DNA of 64,000 nt from Sunxiuqinia indica (GTDB taxonomy: Bacteria; Bacteroidota; Bacteroidia; Bacteroidales; Prolixibacteraceae): the NCBI RefSeq assembly GCF_009847015.1, contig NZ_WVEM01000008.1:1-64000 (forward strand). The letters run 5' to 3'. The translations under genes and the position numbers were made by a program. Positions 53,673 through 62,509 of this stretch are shown here, piece by piece. Numbering within the stretch: the first letter of the stretch is position 1; every line of letters starts with the position of its first letter. The notes under the pieces were generated by a model, which searched no databases, was not told the DNA's origin, and saw nothing but the letters and a program-made list of their open reading frames with translations.

Positions 53673-54914
53673 ATGTCAGAAAGTGATATAAAGATTGAAG
53701 TCAAAGACTTAACTTTGATATTTGGTCAAAAGAAAGGGCAGGCATTAAAGATGCTCCGGGATGGAAAATCTAAAACCGAGATTCTTTCAAAGACCAAGTG
53801 TACCGTTGGTGTAAATAAAGCCAGCTTTCAAATAAAAGAAGGGGAAGTTTTTGTGATAATGGGGCTATCTGGCAGTGGAAAATCAACACTTATCAGGTGC
53901 CTAAATCGCCTTAATGAGCCTACTGATGGAGACGTACTAATTAATGGTGTTAACATTACGAAAGAGACTAACAAAGAACTCTTAGACACAAGACGAACCG
54001 AAATGAGTATGGTGTTTCAGAAATTTGCACTTTTGCCTCACCGTACTATAATTGAAAATGTTGCCTTTGGCCTGGAAATTCGTGGCGAGGAAAAAACAAA
54101 ACGTTTAGCAAAAGCGAAAGAGGCTATCGAAACTGCAGGTTTAAAAGGCTTTGAATACCAAAAACCCGCGCAATTATCAGGCGGAATGCAGCAGCGTGTC
54201 GGTTTGGCACGTGCATTGGCCAATAATCCTGAAGTATTATTGATGGACGAGGCCTTTTCGGCACTCGACCCGCTTATTAAGTCAGACATGCAAGATCAAC
54301 TGCTGGACCTTCAGGACGAACTGCATAAAACCATTGTGTTTATTACCCATGATTTAGACGAGGCCATAAAACTTGGTGACCGTATAGCTATTATGAAAGA
54401 TGGGGTAATTGAACAGATTGGTACTGCCGAGCAAATTCTAAAAGAGCCAGCGAGTGAATATGTCAAAGCATTTGTGGAAAAAGTGGATCGTAAATCGATT
54501 ATTACTGCAGGTTCCTTGATGTTTAAAAAACCAACTACGGTACTGCTTGATAAAGATGGTCCTGAGTCTGTTATTCGAAAGATGCGCACAGTAGCTGCCG
54601 ATGTATTGCCTGTAATTGATAAACACCGTGTTTTTAAGGGTTTTATTTGGTTGCCAGAAATACTTAAAGCCGAAAAAGCAAAAGCTGAAGACATCATGCC
54701 GTATATAACGGTTAACTGTCCAAGTGTGTATACTGAATATACAGTTGAAGAGATGTTGCCTTTGACGAGTGGAACAAAGTCTCCTATTGCAGTGGTAAAT
54801 AAAGAGAATGGTCAACTCTTAGGTGTGGTGGCTCAAACTAGCTTGATGATTGAGGCGACACGTTTCAACGATGAACAGATCATACATTTAAAAGAACAAG
54901 CAATAGAACAGTAA
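53673..54914 (+). CDS. proV: Glycine betaine/proline ABC transporter, ATPase
   Basis: ATPase of an osmoprotectant importer; 413 residues. Walker A GLSGSGKST (about 67), Q-loop FQKFALLPHR, signature LSGGMQQRVG, Walker B VLLMDEAFSALDP, H-loop ITHDLDEA. After about 275 a tandem CBS region (VIRKMRTVAADVLPVIDKHR and SPIAVVNKENGQLLGVV) that in OpuA-type systems senses ionic strength. The N-terminal extension LRDGKSKTEILSKTKCTVGV is typical of ProV. The permease starts 1 nt after its stop codon. Confidence 0.95.
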   Translation: MSESDIKIEVKDLTLIFGQKKGQALKMLRDGKSKTEILSKTKCTVGVNKASFQIKEGEVFVIMGLSGSGKSTLIRCLNRLNEPTDGDVLINGVNITKETNKELLDTRRTEMSMVFQKFALLPHRTIIENVAFGLEIRGEEKTKRLAKAKEAIETAGLKGFEYQKPAQLSGGMQQRVGLARALANNPEVLLMDEAFSALDPLIKSDMQDQLLDLQDELHKTIVFITHDLDEAIKLGDRIAIMKDGVIEQIGTAEQILKEPASEYVKAFVEKVDRKSIITAGSLMFKKPTTVLLDKDGPESVIRKMRTVAADVLPVIDKHRVFKGFIWLPEILKAEKAKAEDIMPYITVNCPSVYTEYTVEEMLPLTSGTKSPIAVVNKENGQLLGVVAQTSLMIEATRFNDEQIIHLKEQAIEQ

Positions 54915-54915
54915 T

Positions 54916-55785
54916 ATGGAGAAGGTAATAGATATTGGACAATATATTGAGGTAGCCGTAGATTGGCTTACCGAGAATTTTCACGGACTGTTTGATCTCA
55001 TTAAAAATGTAGGAAATGGTTTTATTGAAGGCTTTGAATGGCTTTTAATGGGTATTCCATTTTTTGTTGTTATTGGGCTGCTAACCATTTTGGCATATTT
55101 AAAAGTAGGAAAAGGAACTGCCATTTTTACCCTGGCGGGGATGGTATTAATTTACTTAATGGGTTTCTGGGAGGAAACAATGGAAACTTTAGCGTTGATT
55201 TTTGTTTCTACCATAATTGCTTTGGTGCAAGCTATACCCATCGGAATTTGGGCGGCTAAAAAGCCCGGGGTAAATCGTGTTGTGCGTCCTATTTTGGACT
55301 TTATGCAGACGATGCCCGCTTTTGTGTATTTGATTCCGGCAGTGCTGTTTTTTAGTATTGGTAAACTACCTGGTGCTTTTGCAACAGTTATTTTTGCCTT
55401 GCCGCCGGCAGTACGTTTAACAACCTTAGGCATTCAGCAAGTACCTCCCGATTTGGTGGAAGCAGCACGCGCTTTTGGTGCTACAAATCGTCAAATACTT
55501 ACCAAAGTAGAGCTGCCATTAGCAACAAACACCATATTGGCCGGCGTCAACCAAACAATTATGATGGCCTTATCAATGGTCGTTATTGCAGGTATGATTG
55601 CTGCTGGAGGTCTGGGAGAAAAGGTACTTGAGGGTATTAATAATCTTAATATAGGACTTGGATTTGAAAGTGGTTTTGCCGTGGTTATTCTAGCTATCGT
55701 TTTAGATCGAATAACACAGGCTTTGGGCCAAAAAAATGAAAATAGTCCGCTCAGTAAACTGAGGATGAAATTTAAGAAAAACTAA
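54916..55785 (+). CDS. proW: Glycine betaine/proline ABC transporter, permease
   Basis: Inner-membrane permease of 289 residues with about 6-7 helices. The cytoplasmic loop facing ProV reads GATNRQILTKVELPLATNTI, and MQTMPAFVYLIPAVLFFSIG is typical of OpuAB/ProW. Shares a transcript with proV and proX. Confidence 0.95.
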   Translation: MEKVIDIGQYIEVAVDWLTENFHGLFDLIKNVGNGFIEGFEWLLMGIPFFVVIGLLTILAYLKVGKGTAIFTLAGMVLIYLMGFWEETMETLALIFVSTIIALVQAIPIGIWAAKKPGVNRVVRPILDFMQTMPAFVYLIPAVLFFSIGKLPGAFATVIFALPPAVRLTTLGIQQVPPDLVEAARAFGATNRQILTKVELPLATNTILAGVNQTIMMALSMVVIAGMIAAGGLGEKVLEGINNLNIGLGFESGFAVVILAIVLDRITQALGQKNENSPLSKLRMKFKKN

Positions 55786-55800
55786 TAAAAAAGAATTATC

Positions 55801-56664
55801 ATGAAAGTAAAAGTATTATTATTAGCAGTTTTAACTCTGGCGTTGAGTAGCTGCAATTCTGGAAAAAAGAAAGCTGAAGAAACTGAAAAAGAAATAACAA
55901 TGGCCTATGTTGATGGATGGGCATCAGGAGTAGCCATGACACACGTTGCTCAAGTTATTTTAGAGCAAAATGGTTATGACGTAGATACAAAAGCTGCCGC
56001 TGTCGATTTGGTATATGCATCAATGGCTCAGGGCGATGTTGATGTATTTATGGAGGCCTGGTTGCCTGTTACTCATGGAGAAAAAGTGAAAAAATTTGGC
56101 GATAAAATCGTTAGTTTAAATGTTAACACGGACCAGGCACGTCTTGGATTAGTTGTACCTAAATATGTTACAATAAATTCTATTGAAGAATTGAATGATG
56201 TAGCTGATAAATTTGACGGTAAAATTATCGGCATTGAAAAAGGAGCTGGTATTACTGGTATGACAAATAAAGCTCTTGAAGAATATGAATTAACCAATAT
56301 GGAACAGTTAAATTCTTCAGGTATTGCTATGTTAAGTGAATTGACAAAAGCAATTAAAGAAGAGCGCGATATAGTTGTTGCGCTTTGGGCTCCTCACTGG
56401 GCGTTTGGTCGTTTCGATCTTAAATTCTTAGACGATCCAAAGAAAGTATATGGTGAGACAGAGCGTATTGAAACTTTTGCCCGTGCTGGTTTTGTAGAAG
56501 AGGATCCATGGGCTGGTGAATTTTTCAAAAACTTCCATTTAAATGATTCTGAAGCGGGTGCTATATTAGCTTTCTTTAAAGATGGTGGTAATGACAGATA
56601 CGCTACAGCTAAAAAATGGGTAGCAGAAAATCAAGATATTGTAAACAGGTGGTTACCTGAATAA
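55801..56664 (+). CDS. proX: Glycine betaine-binding lipoprotein
   Basis: Substrate-binding protein of the importer, 287 residues; lipobox LALSSC with C18, so it is tethered in the periplasm. Family segments: ITMAYVDGWASGVAMTHVAQ, VDVFMEAWLPVTHG and VVALWAPHWAFGRFDLKFLD, which supply the tryptophans of the aromatic box that holds the trimethylammonium group. Ends 23 nt before a strong terminator. Confidence 0.95.
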   Translation: MKVKVLLLAVLTLALSSCNSGKKKAEETEKEITMAYVDGWASGVAMTHVAQVILEQNGYDVDTKAAAVDLVYASMAQGDVDVFMEAWLPVTHGEKVKKFGDKIVSLNVNTDQARLGLVVPKYVTINSIEELNDVADKFDGKIIGIEKGAGITGMTNKALEEYELTNMEQLNSSGIAMLSELTKAIKEERDIVVALWAPHWAFGRFDLKFLDDPKKVYGETERIETFARAGFVEEDPWAGEFFKNFHLNDSEAGAILAFFKDGGNDRYATAKKWVAENQDIVNRWLPE

Positions 56665-56686
56665 TATTACAGAAACCGAACGAAGT

Positions 56687-56724
56687 AAAATACCGGGGGC
56701 TTAAATGCCTCCGGTATTTTTTTT
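56687..56724 (+). terminator. Terminator after proX
   Basis: AAAATACCGGGGGC and GCCTCCGGTATTTT form a ~13-bp stem with a short TTAAAT loop, then a run of T to 56724. Confidence 0.9.
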
Positions 56725-56753
56725 GCAAGAATTTAGAGTCAGTTAGCAGCCAT

Positions 56754-56778
56754 AAAAAAAGCATGAGACTTTCATGCT
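56754..56778 (-). terminator. Terminator for the NlpC/P60 gene
   Basis: AGCATGA (56760-56766) pairs with TCATGCT (56772-56778); on the minus strand a U-run of seven follows. It lies about 150 nt past the peptidase stop codon at 56930, so the gap 56779-56929 would be a 3' untranslated stretch; I see no gene there. Confidence 0.6.
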
Positions 56779-56929
56779 AATAACGTTGTCGTGAAAGCAA
56801 CTTTGTTTGATTTGTTTTGTGTTTCAAATTGTGATGCAAAAATGTATCCTTTCTACCAAACAGGTCTTGACAATACTTTTAAAATAGGTGTTATTTTCTT
56901 AGTTATGTTTAAATTTCCGCCTTCCCCCA

Positions 56930-57715
56930 TCACTCGACAATCCGCTTCATCACGCGCATTTTGTGGGAATAGCGCTTGGTTTCAACATTAAAAATTCCAA
57001 ACTGGTCAACATTGTCAATGCGTACTTTGCCAGATGCATGGATAATCTTATTTTTCTCCCAAATGAAGCCAACATGAATGATGTTTCCTTCTTCATCATC
57101 GAAAAAAGCCAAATCCCCGGGCATCGCTTCCTCAACAAACGAGAAAGCAGTTCCTTGATGAACTTGCTGGCTGGCATCGCGCGGAATTTTAATACCCGCC
57201 TGCTTGTAAATAACCTGTACCAGCCCCGAGCAGTCAACACCAAAAGGTGAGCGTCCTCCCCACAAATAAGGCACATTGAAATACATTAAAGCCTGCTGAA
57301 TGATAAATTTCCGAATATCTTCTGGTTGATGATACATGAACTTACCCTTCATTTGGTAAACTTCACGGTCGATCGAAAATTCTTTTTTATAAGGGCGCCA
57401 GCAGGGTAGCGAACTTCCGGCAACAATCATCATGTTTTGCTCGTCATCAACCGGAATGATATTGAAAATATCAGTACAAACTGCAAAAGGCGAATTCTGT
57501 ATTTTTTGATAGGATCGATCCGATATCTCTGTGATCATTTTTTGGTCAACCCAGCCCTCGTAATTATCGTATTCGGTTGTCACCCGGCACCATCCCATAA
57601 ATTGTTCGTGTACTTCAAAATGCTCTCCAAATAAGATTTGGCTGGTCATTTCACTCTTTTCCGAAGGTTCTTTTCGAAGTGGGATAATACTTAAACCGGA
57701 GATTCCGTAATTCAT
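56930..57715 (-). CDS. NlpC/P60 cell-wall peptidase (C40) with SH3-like domains
   Basis: 261-residue peptidoglycan endopeptidase-like protein. N-terminal SH3-like repeats (GISGLSIIPLRKEPSEKSEM, YDNYEGWVDQKMI), then the papain-like NlpC/P60 domain from about 140: catalytic Cys in GVDCSGLVQ, His in IIHVGFIW and a third polar residue in IIHASGKV, with FNVPYLWGGRSPFG before the Cys. No Sec signal peptide is evident at the start, so it may act on recycled murein fragments in the cytosol, like YkfC-type dipeptidyl-peptidases. Confidence 0.9.
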   Translation of the reverse strand: MNYGISGLSIIPLRKEPSEKSEMTSQILFGEHFEVHEQFMGWCRVTTEYDNYEGWVDQKMITEISDRSYQKIQNSPFAVCTDIFNIIPVDDEQNMMIVAGSSLPCWRPYKKEFSIDREVYQMKGKFMYHQPEDIRKFIIQQALMYFNVPYLWGGRSPFGVDCSGLVQVIYKQAGIKIPRDASQQVHQGTAFSFVEEAMPGDLAFFDDEEGNIIHVGFIWEKNKIIHASGKVRIDNVDQFGIFNVETKRYSHKMRVMKRIVE

Positions 57716-57784
57716 CTTTCTATTTTTTCATATTAAAGGTTGTGCAATCCTCTTATCCATTTGTATTTATTCACCCCCATCAAC

Positions 57785-57846
57785 ACATGTAACTTGCTTC
57801 TAATGACTCTTTTGAACAAAAAGACTTCTGCAAACTCGTTTCATAT
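57785..57846. repeat. 62-nt dispersed palindromic element, copy D
   Basis: Left arm ACATGTAACTTGCTT and right arm CTCGTTTCATAT are kept while the middle is diverged; length equals copies A and B. It lies in the divergent gap between the NlpC/P60 and HD-phosphodiesterase genes (57716-58029), where I see nothing else apart from an unassigned promoter. Confidence 0.55.
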
Positions 57847-58029
57847 CTATTTGTCAATTAAATTTCCACAGTCATACCAACGATTCATTAAAGCTGTATA
57901 TTACAGTCAGTATTGGATAAAAACCGACAGAAAGCCTTAAACACAAAAGAAATTACTAATTTTATTCTTCAAATATATAACTTCAAGATTAGTTTTATAA
58001 GGTCTTGTAAAGTCTTTAAAAAGGTATTT

Positions 58030-60090
58030 ATGAAAAAGTTATTAACGCGTTTAGCTCGCTACTATCACTTTTTTTACATCGCGTTCGCTTTTCTGGCGAC
58101 TGTCTTTCTTCTCTATTTAATTATTCCTGGCGAAAGCCGGTTCAAATACGAGTTTCAAAAGAACGCACCCTGGCGGCACGAAACATTGGTGGCTCCTTTT
58201 AATTTTGCCATTTTAAAATCAGACGAACAAGTCAAGATTGAACAAGACTCTGTCAAAAGTAAATTCATCCCCTATTTTAATGTTGACACTCTTGAAGGAA
58301 TTGCCCAAACAAACAACCTTATTCAGGCCCTAAACAAGCTTGATATTGACTCAGCAACAGCGAAAAACCTCGAGGATTTCATTTCCCGGTTATATGATGT
58401 TGGAATACTGGAGCAGTCTCCGGAAAACAACCCGGCACTCCAAAACAAAACACAGCTCATCGCAATTCAAGACAAGCTTGCGGAACGCGTTTTCGTTACT
58501 GATTTATATACTTTAAAGTCAGCCTATCAAGAGCTTAGCGATACGCTAAAAGCGACCTTAAAAAGCCGCTTTGATAGCCTCAGTCAAAAAACAAACGTGA
58601 GTGATTTTATCCGTGCTAACCTGACATACGATGCAGAATTCAACAAGCAGGAGCTTCAAAATCAACTAGATGAAGTTTCGCTAACTCAAGGAATGGTGCA
58701 AGCCGGAGAACGAATTATTTTTAAGGGAGACATTGTAACTCCCGACAAATACACCATACTGGATTCGCTGAAAATAACTTACGAAACCAAGCGAGGACAA
58801 AATATTGAGCGGTATCTGTTAATCCTGGGAAAGCTCATTTTAATTATTTCGTGCCTGCTCATCCTGATTTTTTACTTGTATTATTTCAGACCCGAGATTT
58901 TCAAACAAAAACGGAGATTAAGTTTTATCTTGATTATGATTGTGCTCATGGTGTTTACTTCACGCTTTGTAAACGACCGTAATTTTGTCAACCTTTATCT
59001 TGTTCCTTTGTCTATTTTACCAATTCTATTGCGCATCTTTTTCGATTCGAGGACAGCTATTTTCACTCTTGTTGTAACCTCCCTATTAATCGGGTATTTT
59101 GCTCCCAATAATTTCGAATACATCTTTTTAAATCTCTTTGCCGGAATTATTGCTGTTTTCAGTCTCGACAAGCTGCACCGTCGTTCTCATTTGGTGTTAA
59201 CGGCTTTGTGGGTATTTATTAGTTATTCTGTTGTCTTCCTGGCCATGTCTATGATTCAGGAAGGAAACATTGACTCAATTCCATGGAAAGAGCTAGAGTG
59301 GTTTGGTGGAAATGCATTACTCATTCTGCTAGCCTATCCGTTAATTTATATTTTTGAAAAGCTATTTGGTTTTGTTTCTGACGTCACCCTGATTGAACTG
59401 GCAGATACCAACCAACCCTTACTGCGAAAACTGGCGCATGAAGCACCAGGGACATTTCAACACTCGATGCAAATTGCCAACCTCGCCGAAGAAGTTATTA
59501 TTCGCATTGGAGGCAATCCATTTTTAGTGCGTGCCGGGGCCTTGTATCACGATATTGGCAAGATGAACCAACCGGCCTTTTTTGTCGAAAACCAAGCGGC
59601 TGGCATGAGCCCCCACAGTGCTTTGGACAACAAGCAAAGTGCGAAAATAATTATTGATCATGTGACTAACGGGGTGAAAATTGCGCGTAGAAACAAACTT
59701 CCCGAGATGCTGATCGACTTTATCAGTAGTCATCATGGCACTACACAAGCCAAGTATTTCTACACGACTTACAAAAATGATCACCCCAACGAAGATGTTG
59801 ACCCGAAAGAGTTCACCTATCCCGGACCGCCGCCCAAAAGCAAGGAAACCAGCGTAGTAATGCTTACTGATGGCATCGAAGCTGCTGCGAGAGCGTTGAA
59901 AGAAAAAACCCATGAAAACTTGCATCAACTCATCGAAAAAATGGTGCGAGACAAACTGGAGTCCGGTCAATTGGAAAACGCTGATTTAACGTTACGCGAC
60001 ATCCGTATTTTCAAGGAGACGATCATTGAAAAACTGATGAATATTTATCATGTTCGAATCGAATATCCGGAGGATAATAAAAGCAAATAA
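58030..60090 (+). CDS. 7TM-HD family phosphodiesterase (PgpH-like)
   Basis: Membrane phosphohydrolase, probably cleaving cyclic di-AMP, as PgpH does. The start at 58030 (MKKLLTRLARYYHFF) is preferred: it gives a signal-anchor at once, while an ATG 39 codons upstream adds an unrelated leader. 686 residues: one N-terminal helix, extracytoplasmic 7TMR-HDED domain to about 260, a seven-helix membrane block (about 270-450), then an HD domain with APGTFQHSMQIANLAEE, YHDIGKMNQ (about 505-513) and SSHHGTTQA. Metal ligands of the HD site are all present. Confidence 0.9.
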   Translation: MKKLLTRLARYYHFFYIAFAFLATVFLLYLIIPGESRFKYEFQKNAPWRHETLVAPFNFAILKSDEQVKIEQDSVKSKFIPYFNVDTLEGIAQTNNLIQALNKLDIDSATAKNLEDFISRLYDVGILEQSPENNPALQNKTQLIAIQDKLAERVFVTDLYTLKSAYQELSDTLKATLKSRFDSLSQKTNVSDFIRANLTYDAEFNKQELQNQLDEVSLTQGMVQAGERIIFKGDIVTPDKYTILDSLKITYETKRGQNIERYLLILGKLILIISCLLILIFYLYYFRPEIFKQKRRLSFILIMIVLMVFTSRFVNDRNFVNLYLVPLSILPILLRIFFDSRTAIFTLVVTSLLIGYFAPNNFEYIFLNLFAGIIAVFSLDKLHRRSHLVLTALWVFISYSVVFLAMSMIQEGNIDSIPWKELEWFGGNALLILLAYPLIYIFEKLFGFVSDVTLIELADTNQPLLRKLAHEAPGTFQHSMQIANLAEEVIIRIGGNPFLVRAGALYHDIGKMNQPAFFVENQAAGMSPHSALDNKQSAKIIIDHVTNGVKIARRNKLPEMLIDFISSHHGTTQAKYFYTTYKNDHPNEDVDPKEFTYPGPPPKSKETSVVMLTDGIEAAARALKEKTHENLHQLIEKMVRDKLESGQLENADLTLRDIRIFKETIIEKLMNIYHVRIEYPEDNKSK

Positions 60091-60147
60091 ACCAGCGGTA
60101 CATATTTGCAAGTCATTCTTTTTGAATGAAGAGTCAGCAGTCGTCAG

Positions 60148-62205
60148 CTATTTCCAAAACCGGGAAATCAGCACCTCTGCTGCGATAAAAAATAAGCCAA
60201 TCGCTAAAAAGAACTGCCATAACTGAATGCCTTCATTGGCTTCAAGAATTCTGGTTTCAAAATTGGAATTTGTTGCATCAATAACATTGAACGACAGTAA
60301 GCCTGCGGCATCAACAGCATCTTCCAGCTGTGTGTTTGTTAACTGAGGAGAGGTGGATTCTCTTCGGTTAAAGTTGAAAGCCAGGGTACGAACTTTCTCC
60401 TCGCCCTGACTTAAATTGTAAAAACCTGCTTTTTGAACAACTCCCTGCAAATCGACACGAAACTCGTTGGCTGTTTGATTAATTGATGAAAGCTGAATTT
60501 CCTCATCGGCTTGCATCGGGCTGATTGACAAACTTTCACCCAACGTAAACGATTCGCTTTTGGGTAAGGAGAGAATCAAATTATCAGCAATCTCATACTG
60601 AATCTGTTGTGGTTCAAAACTATTCAAAGCAATGTTGTAAACCAGCGGCACAAAAATAGCATGCTTGCTAAAATCGGTCAACTCATCGTTTAGCGGAAAA
60701 CTAAAATTATACACGCGCCCCTGCCCTTTCTGATATTGAGAAACAGCAGTCTGTCCATTGTTAAAATCCACGATACTCAACTGCGAACTTTGTACTCCCA
60801 CACGATACCGATAACTCAATTCCACTTCGGGTAAATCGAGGTTTTCCTTTTCGTGTAAAAATACATCTTGCAACAACAAATGATTGAAATTGACCTGATC
60901 CATTTTCAACTTAACCGAATCGGATCCCGTAATTAAGCCGGCCTCTAATTTCCCGTACAATTCGTTATACGAAGCTAAGTCAGCTTGCATTCCGGGGAAA
61001 ATGCCCAACGAGCCTCCCTTTTCAACAAACTGATTTAACGCATTAACTAAACCTGAACTAAACTCATTTAAGTTGAGCAAATAAATGCACTGATACTGAT
61101 CGAATTCACTAACTTTTACTTTACTGACTGCCGTTTTTTCAAAACTAATATTTTCATCGTTTTCAAAAAGAGCTTCCAGCTTCCGAACAGCAGAATCATC
61201 GGACTGAAAGATGGCTAAAACGTCGTTTTTATCCCGTACATTATAACTTAAAAAATACTGGTTATCGTAAACCACCGGGTAATCATCAAGCTCAACGACT
61301 AACCGATGAACCCCGGAACTATTATTTTTATAGGCCAGTTCCAGTATTTGTTCTGCCTCCGCATCAATATCGATATTACTGATTGACTTGATGGTATCAT
61401 TAACCTTCAGCCTGACTGGAATGTCCTGGTAGCTCTGTGACGACAGATTTTTAACACGAGCAAACAAGGTTTCTTCACGCTTCTTCTTATGTCCGGGAGT
61501 TTCAAACCAGCAACTGTCAATCAACAAATTATTAGCAACTTGACTTCCTACCGGGATCAGAAACGTTTGAATAGTGGTATCCGATTCAATTTCTGAAAAA
61601 TCAGACGTATAGCTCTGGAAATCAGAAATCAGATAAATGATTTTATCTGATTTATCTGTTTGTTTTAACAGGTTATTTTTTAGTTGCTGATAGGCTTTTG
61701 AAACATTAATAGACAGCGGACCTTCCTGAATTTTGCCAAGCTGAGTGACTAGTTGAGTCTGATTGATTAAATGTTGACGTCCCGGCAAATTCTGATTTTC
61801 CATCAGGATGTAATTTGTCCCGGGCCCATAACTACTCGCAATACTAATTGCTCTGCTTTTGGCTTGCTCAAGCAACATTCCATTGTCAGTTGCTCCCTTC
61901 ATGCTATATGAGTTATCAACATAAAGGGCAACAATCTTTCGGGCTACTTTTCGTTCCTGCTTATTTGTTGGCAAATAAGGCTGGGCAAACACAAACACCA
62001 ATGCCGAAATTGTTAGAATACGGGCAAGAAGAATCAGCAATTGCTTCAGGTTGCTCTTTTTCCGGGTATCTTCCTTAACGGCTTTTAAAAAGTTAACCTG
62101 ACTGAAATAAACTGTCTTATACCGTTTAAAATGCAGAAAATGAATCAGTATAGGCAGACAGATTAACAAAAGTGCCGTTAAAAACTCAGGATAGATAAAC
62201 CTCAT
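60148..62205 (-). CDS. BatA-like membrane protein with VWA domain
   Basis: 685-residue inner-membrane protein. The BatA N-terminal domain (FIYPEFLTALLLICLPILIH, FLKAVKEDTRKKSNLKQLLI) is followed by a helix and a von Willebrand factor A domain whose MIDAS motif is DNSYS (97-101). The long middle part is beta-rich and extracytoplasmic, and a C-terminal helix (FFLAIGLFFIAAEVLI) re-enters the membrane. Such proteins are common in Bacteroidetes, often with MoxR ATPases; none is adjacent here. Function unknown. Confidence 0.85.
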   Translation of the reverse strand: MRFIYPEFLTALLLICLPILIHFLHFKRYKTVYFSQVNFLKAVKEDTRKKSNLKQLLILLARILTISALVFVFAQPYLPTNKQERKVARKIVALYVDNSYSMKGATDNGMLLEQAKSRAISIASSYGPGTNYILMENQNLPGRQHLINQTQLVTQLGKIQEGPLSINVSKAYQQLKNNLLKQTDKSDKIIYLISDFQSYTSDFSEIESDTTIQTFLIPVGSQVANNLLIDSCWFETPGHKKKREETLFARVKNLSSQSYQDIPVRLKVNDTIKSISNIDIDAEAEQILELAYKNNSSGVHRLVVELDDYPVVYDNQYFLSYNVRDKNDVLAIFQSDDSAVRKLEALFENDENISFEKTAVSKVKVSEFDQYQCIYLLNLNEFSSGLVNALNQFVEKGGSLGIFPGMQADLASYNELYGKLEAGLITGSDSVKLKMDQVNFNHLLLQDVFLHEKENLDLPEVELSYRYRVGVQSSQLSIVDFNNGQTAVSQYQKGQGRVYNFSFPLNDELTDFSKHAIFVPLVYNIALNSFEPQQIQYEIADNLILSLPKSESFTLGESLSISPMQADEEIQLSSINQTANEFRVDLQGVVQKAGFYNLSQGEEKVRTLAFNFNRRESTSPQLTNTQLEDAVDAAGLLSFNVIDATNSNFETRILEANEGIQLWQFFLAIGLFFIAAEVLISRFWK

Positions 62206-62240
62206 TTCATATGATTAAAATTGTTTATTTAAAAGGTATC

Positions 62241-62302
62241 ATATGGAACTCGCATATAAGCATCCTTGTTTGTGCCAGAACTTTTACATGCTCGTTTCAT
62301 AT
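62241..62302. repeat. 62-nt dispersed palindromic element, copy B
   Basis: ATATGGAACTCGCAT at the left and ACATGCTCGTTTCATAT at the right form imperfect inverted repeats (about 18 of 23 positions pair). It aligns gap-free with copy A. It lies in the divergent gap (62206-62509) between the BatA-like and MerR-type genes; TATATTTG at 62399-62406 is a possible -7 element of the latter. Confidence 0.65.
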
Positions 62303-62509
62303 TGCTTAATTATTGAAGACCAAAATTAATGGAATTGTTTAATCGCGAAAACTATTCATCGTCGATTCAGGTTTTTTAATTCGCTCGACAATGTTTACTA
62401 TATTTGCAAAATTATTAAACAAAACAGAATTAACTCTTGTTAAGTTTAGTAATTCCCGCAAAAGTGAACGTGGAGGGATTAGAGACGATATTGGAGAGTT
62501 TAATCTAAA

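Noticed and set aside
53673-56664. proVWX as a recently acquired block
   Set aside because: It seemed slightly more A+T-rich than its surroundings by eye, but I cannot compute codon bias, and there are no integrase, tRNA or repeat borders.
59524-59970. 148-residue minus-strand frame across the HD domain
   Set aside because: Antisense to the HD metal-site region of the PgpH-like gene; a shadow.
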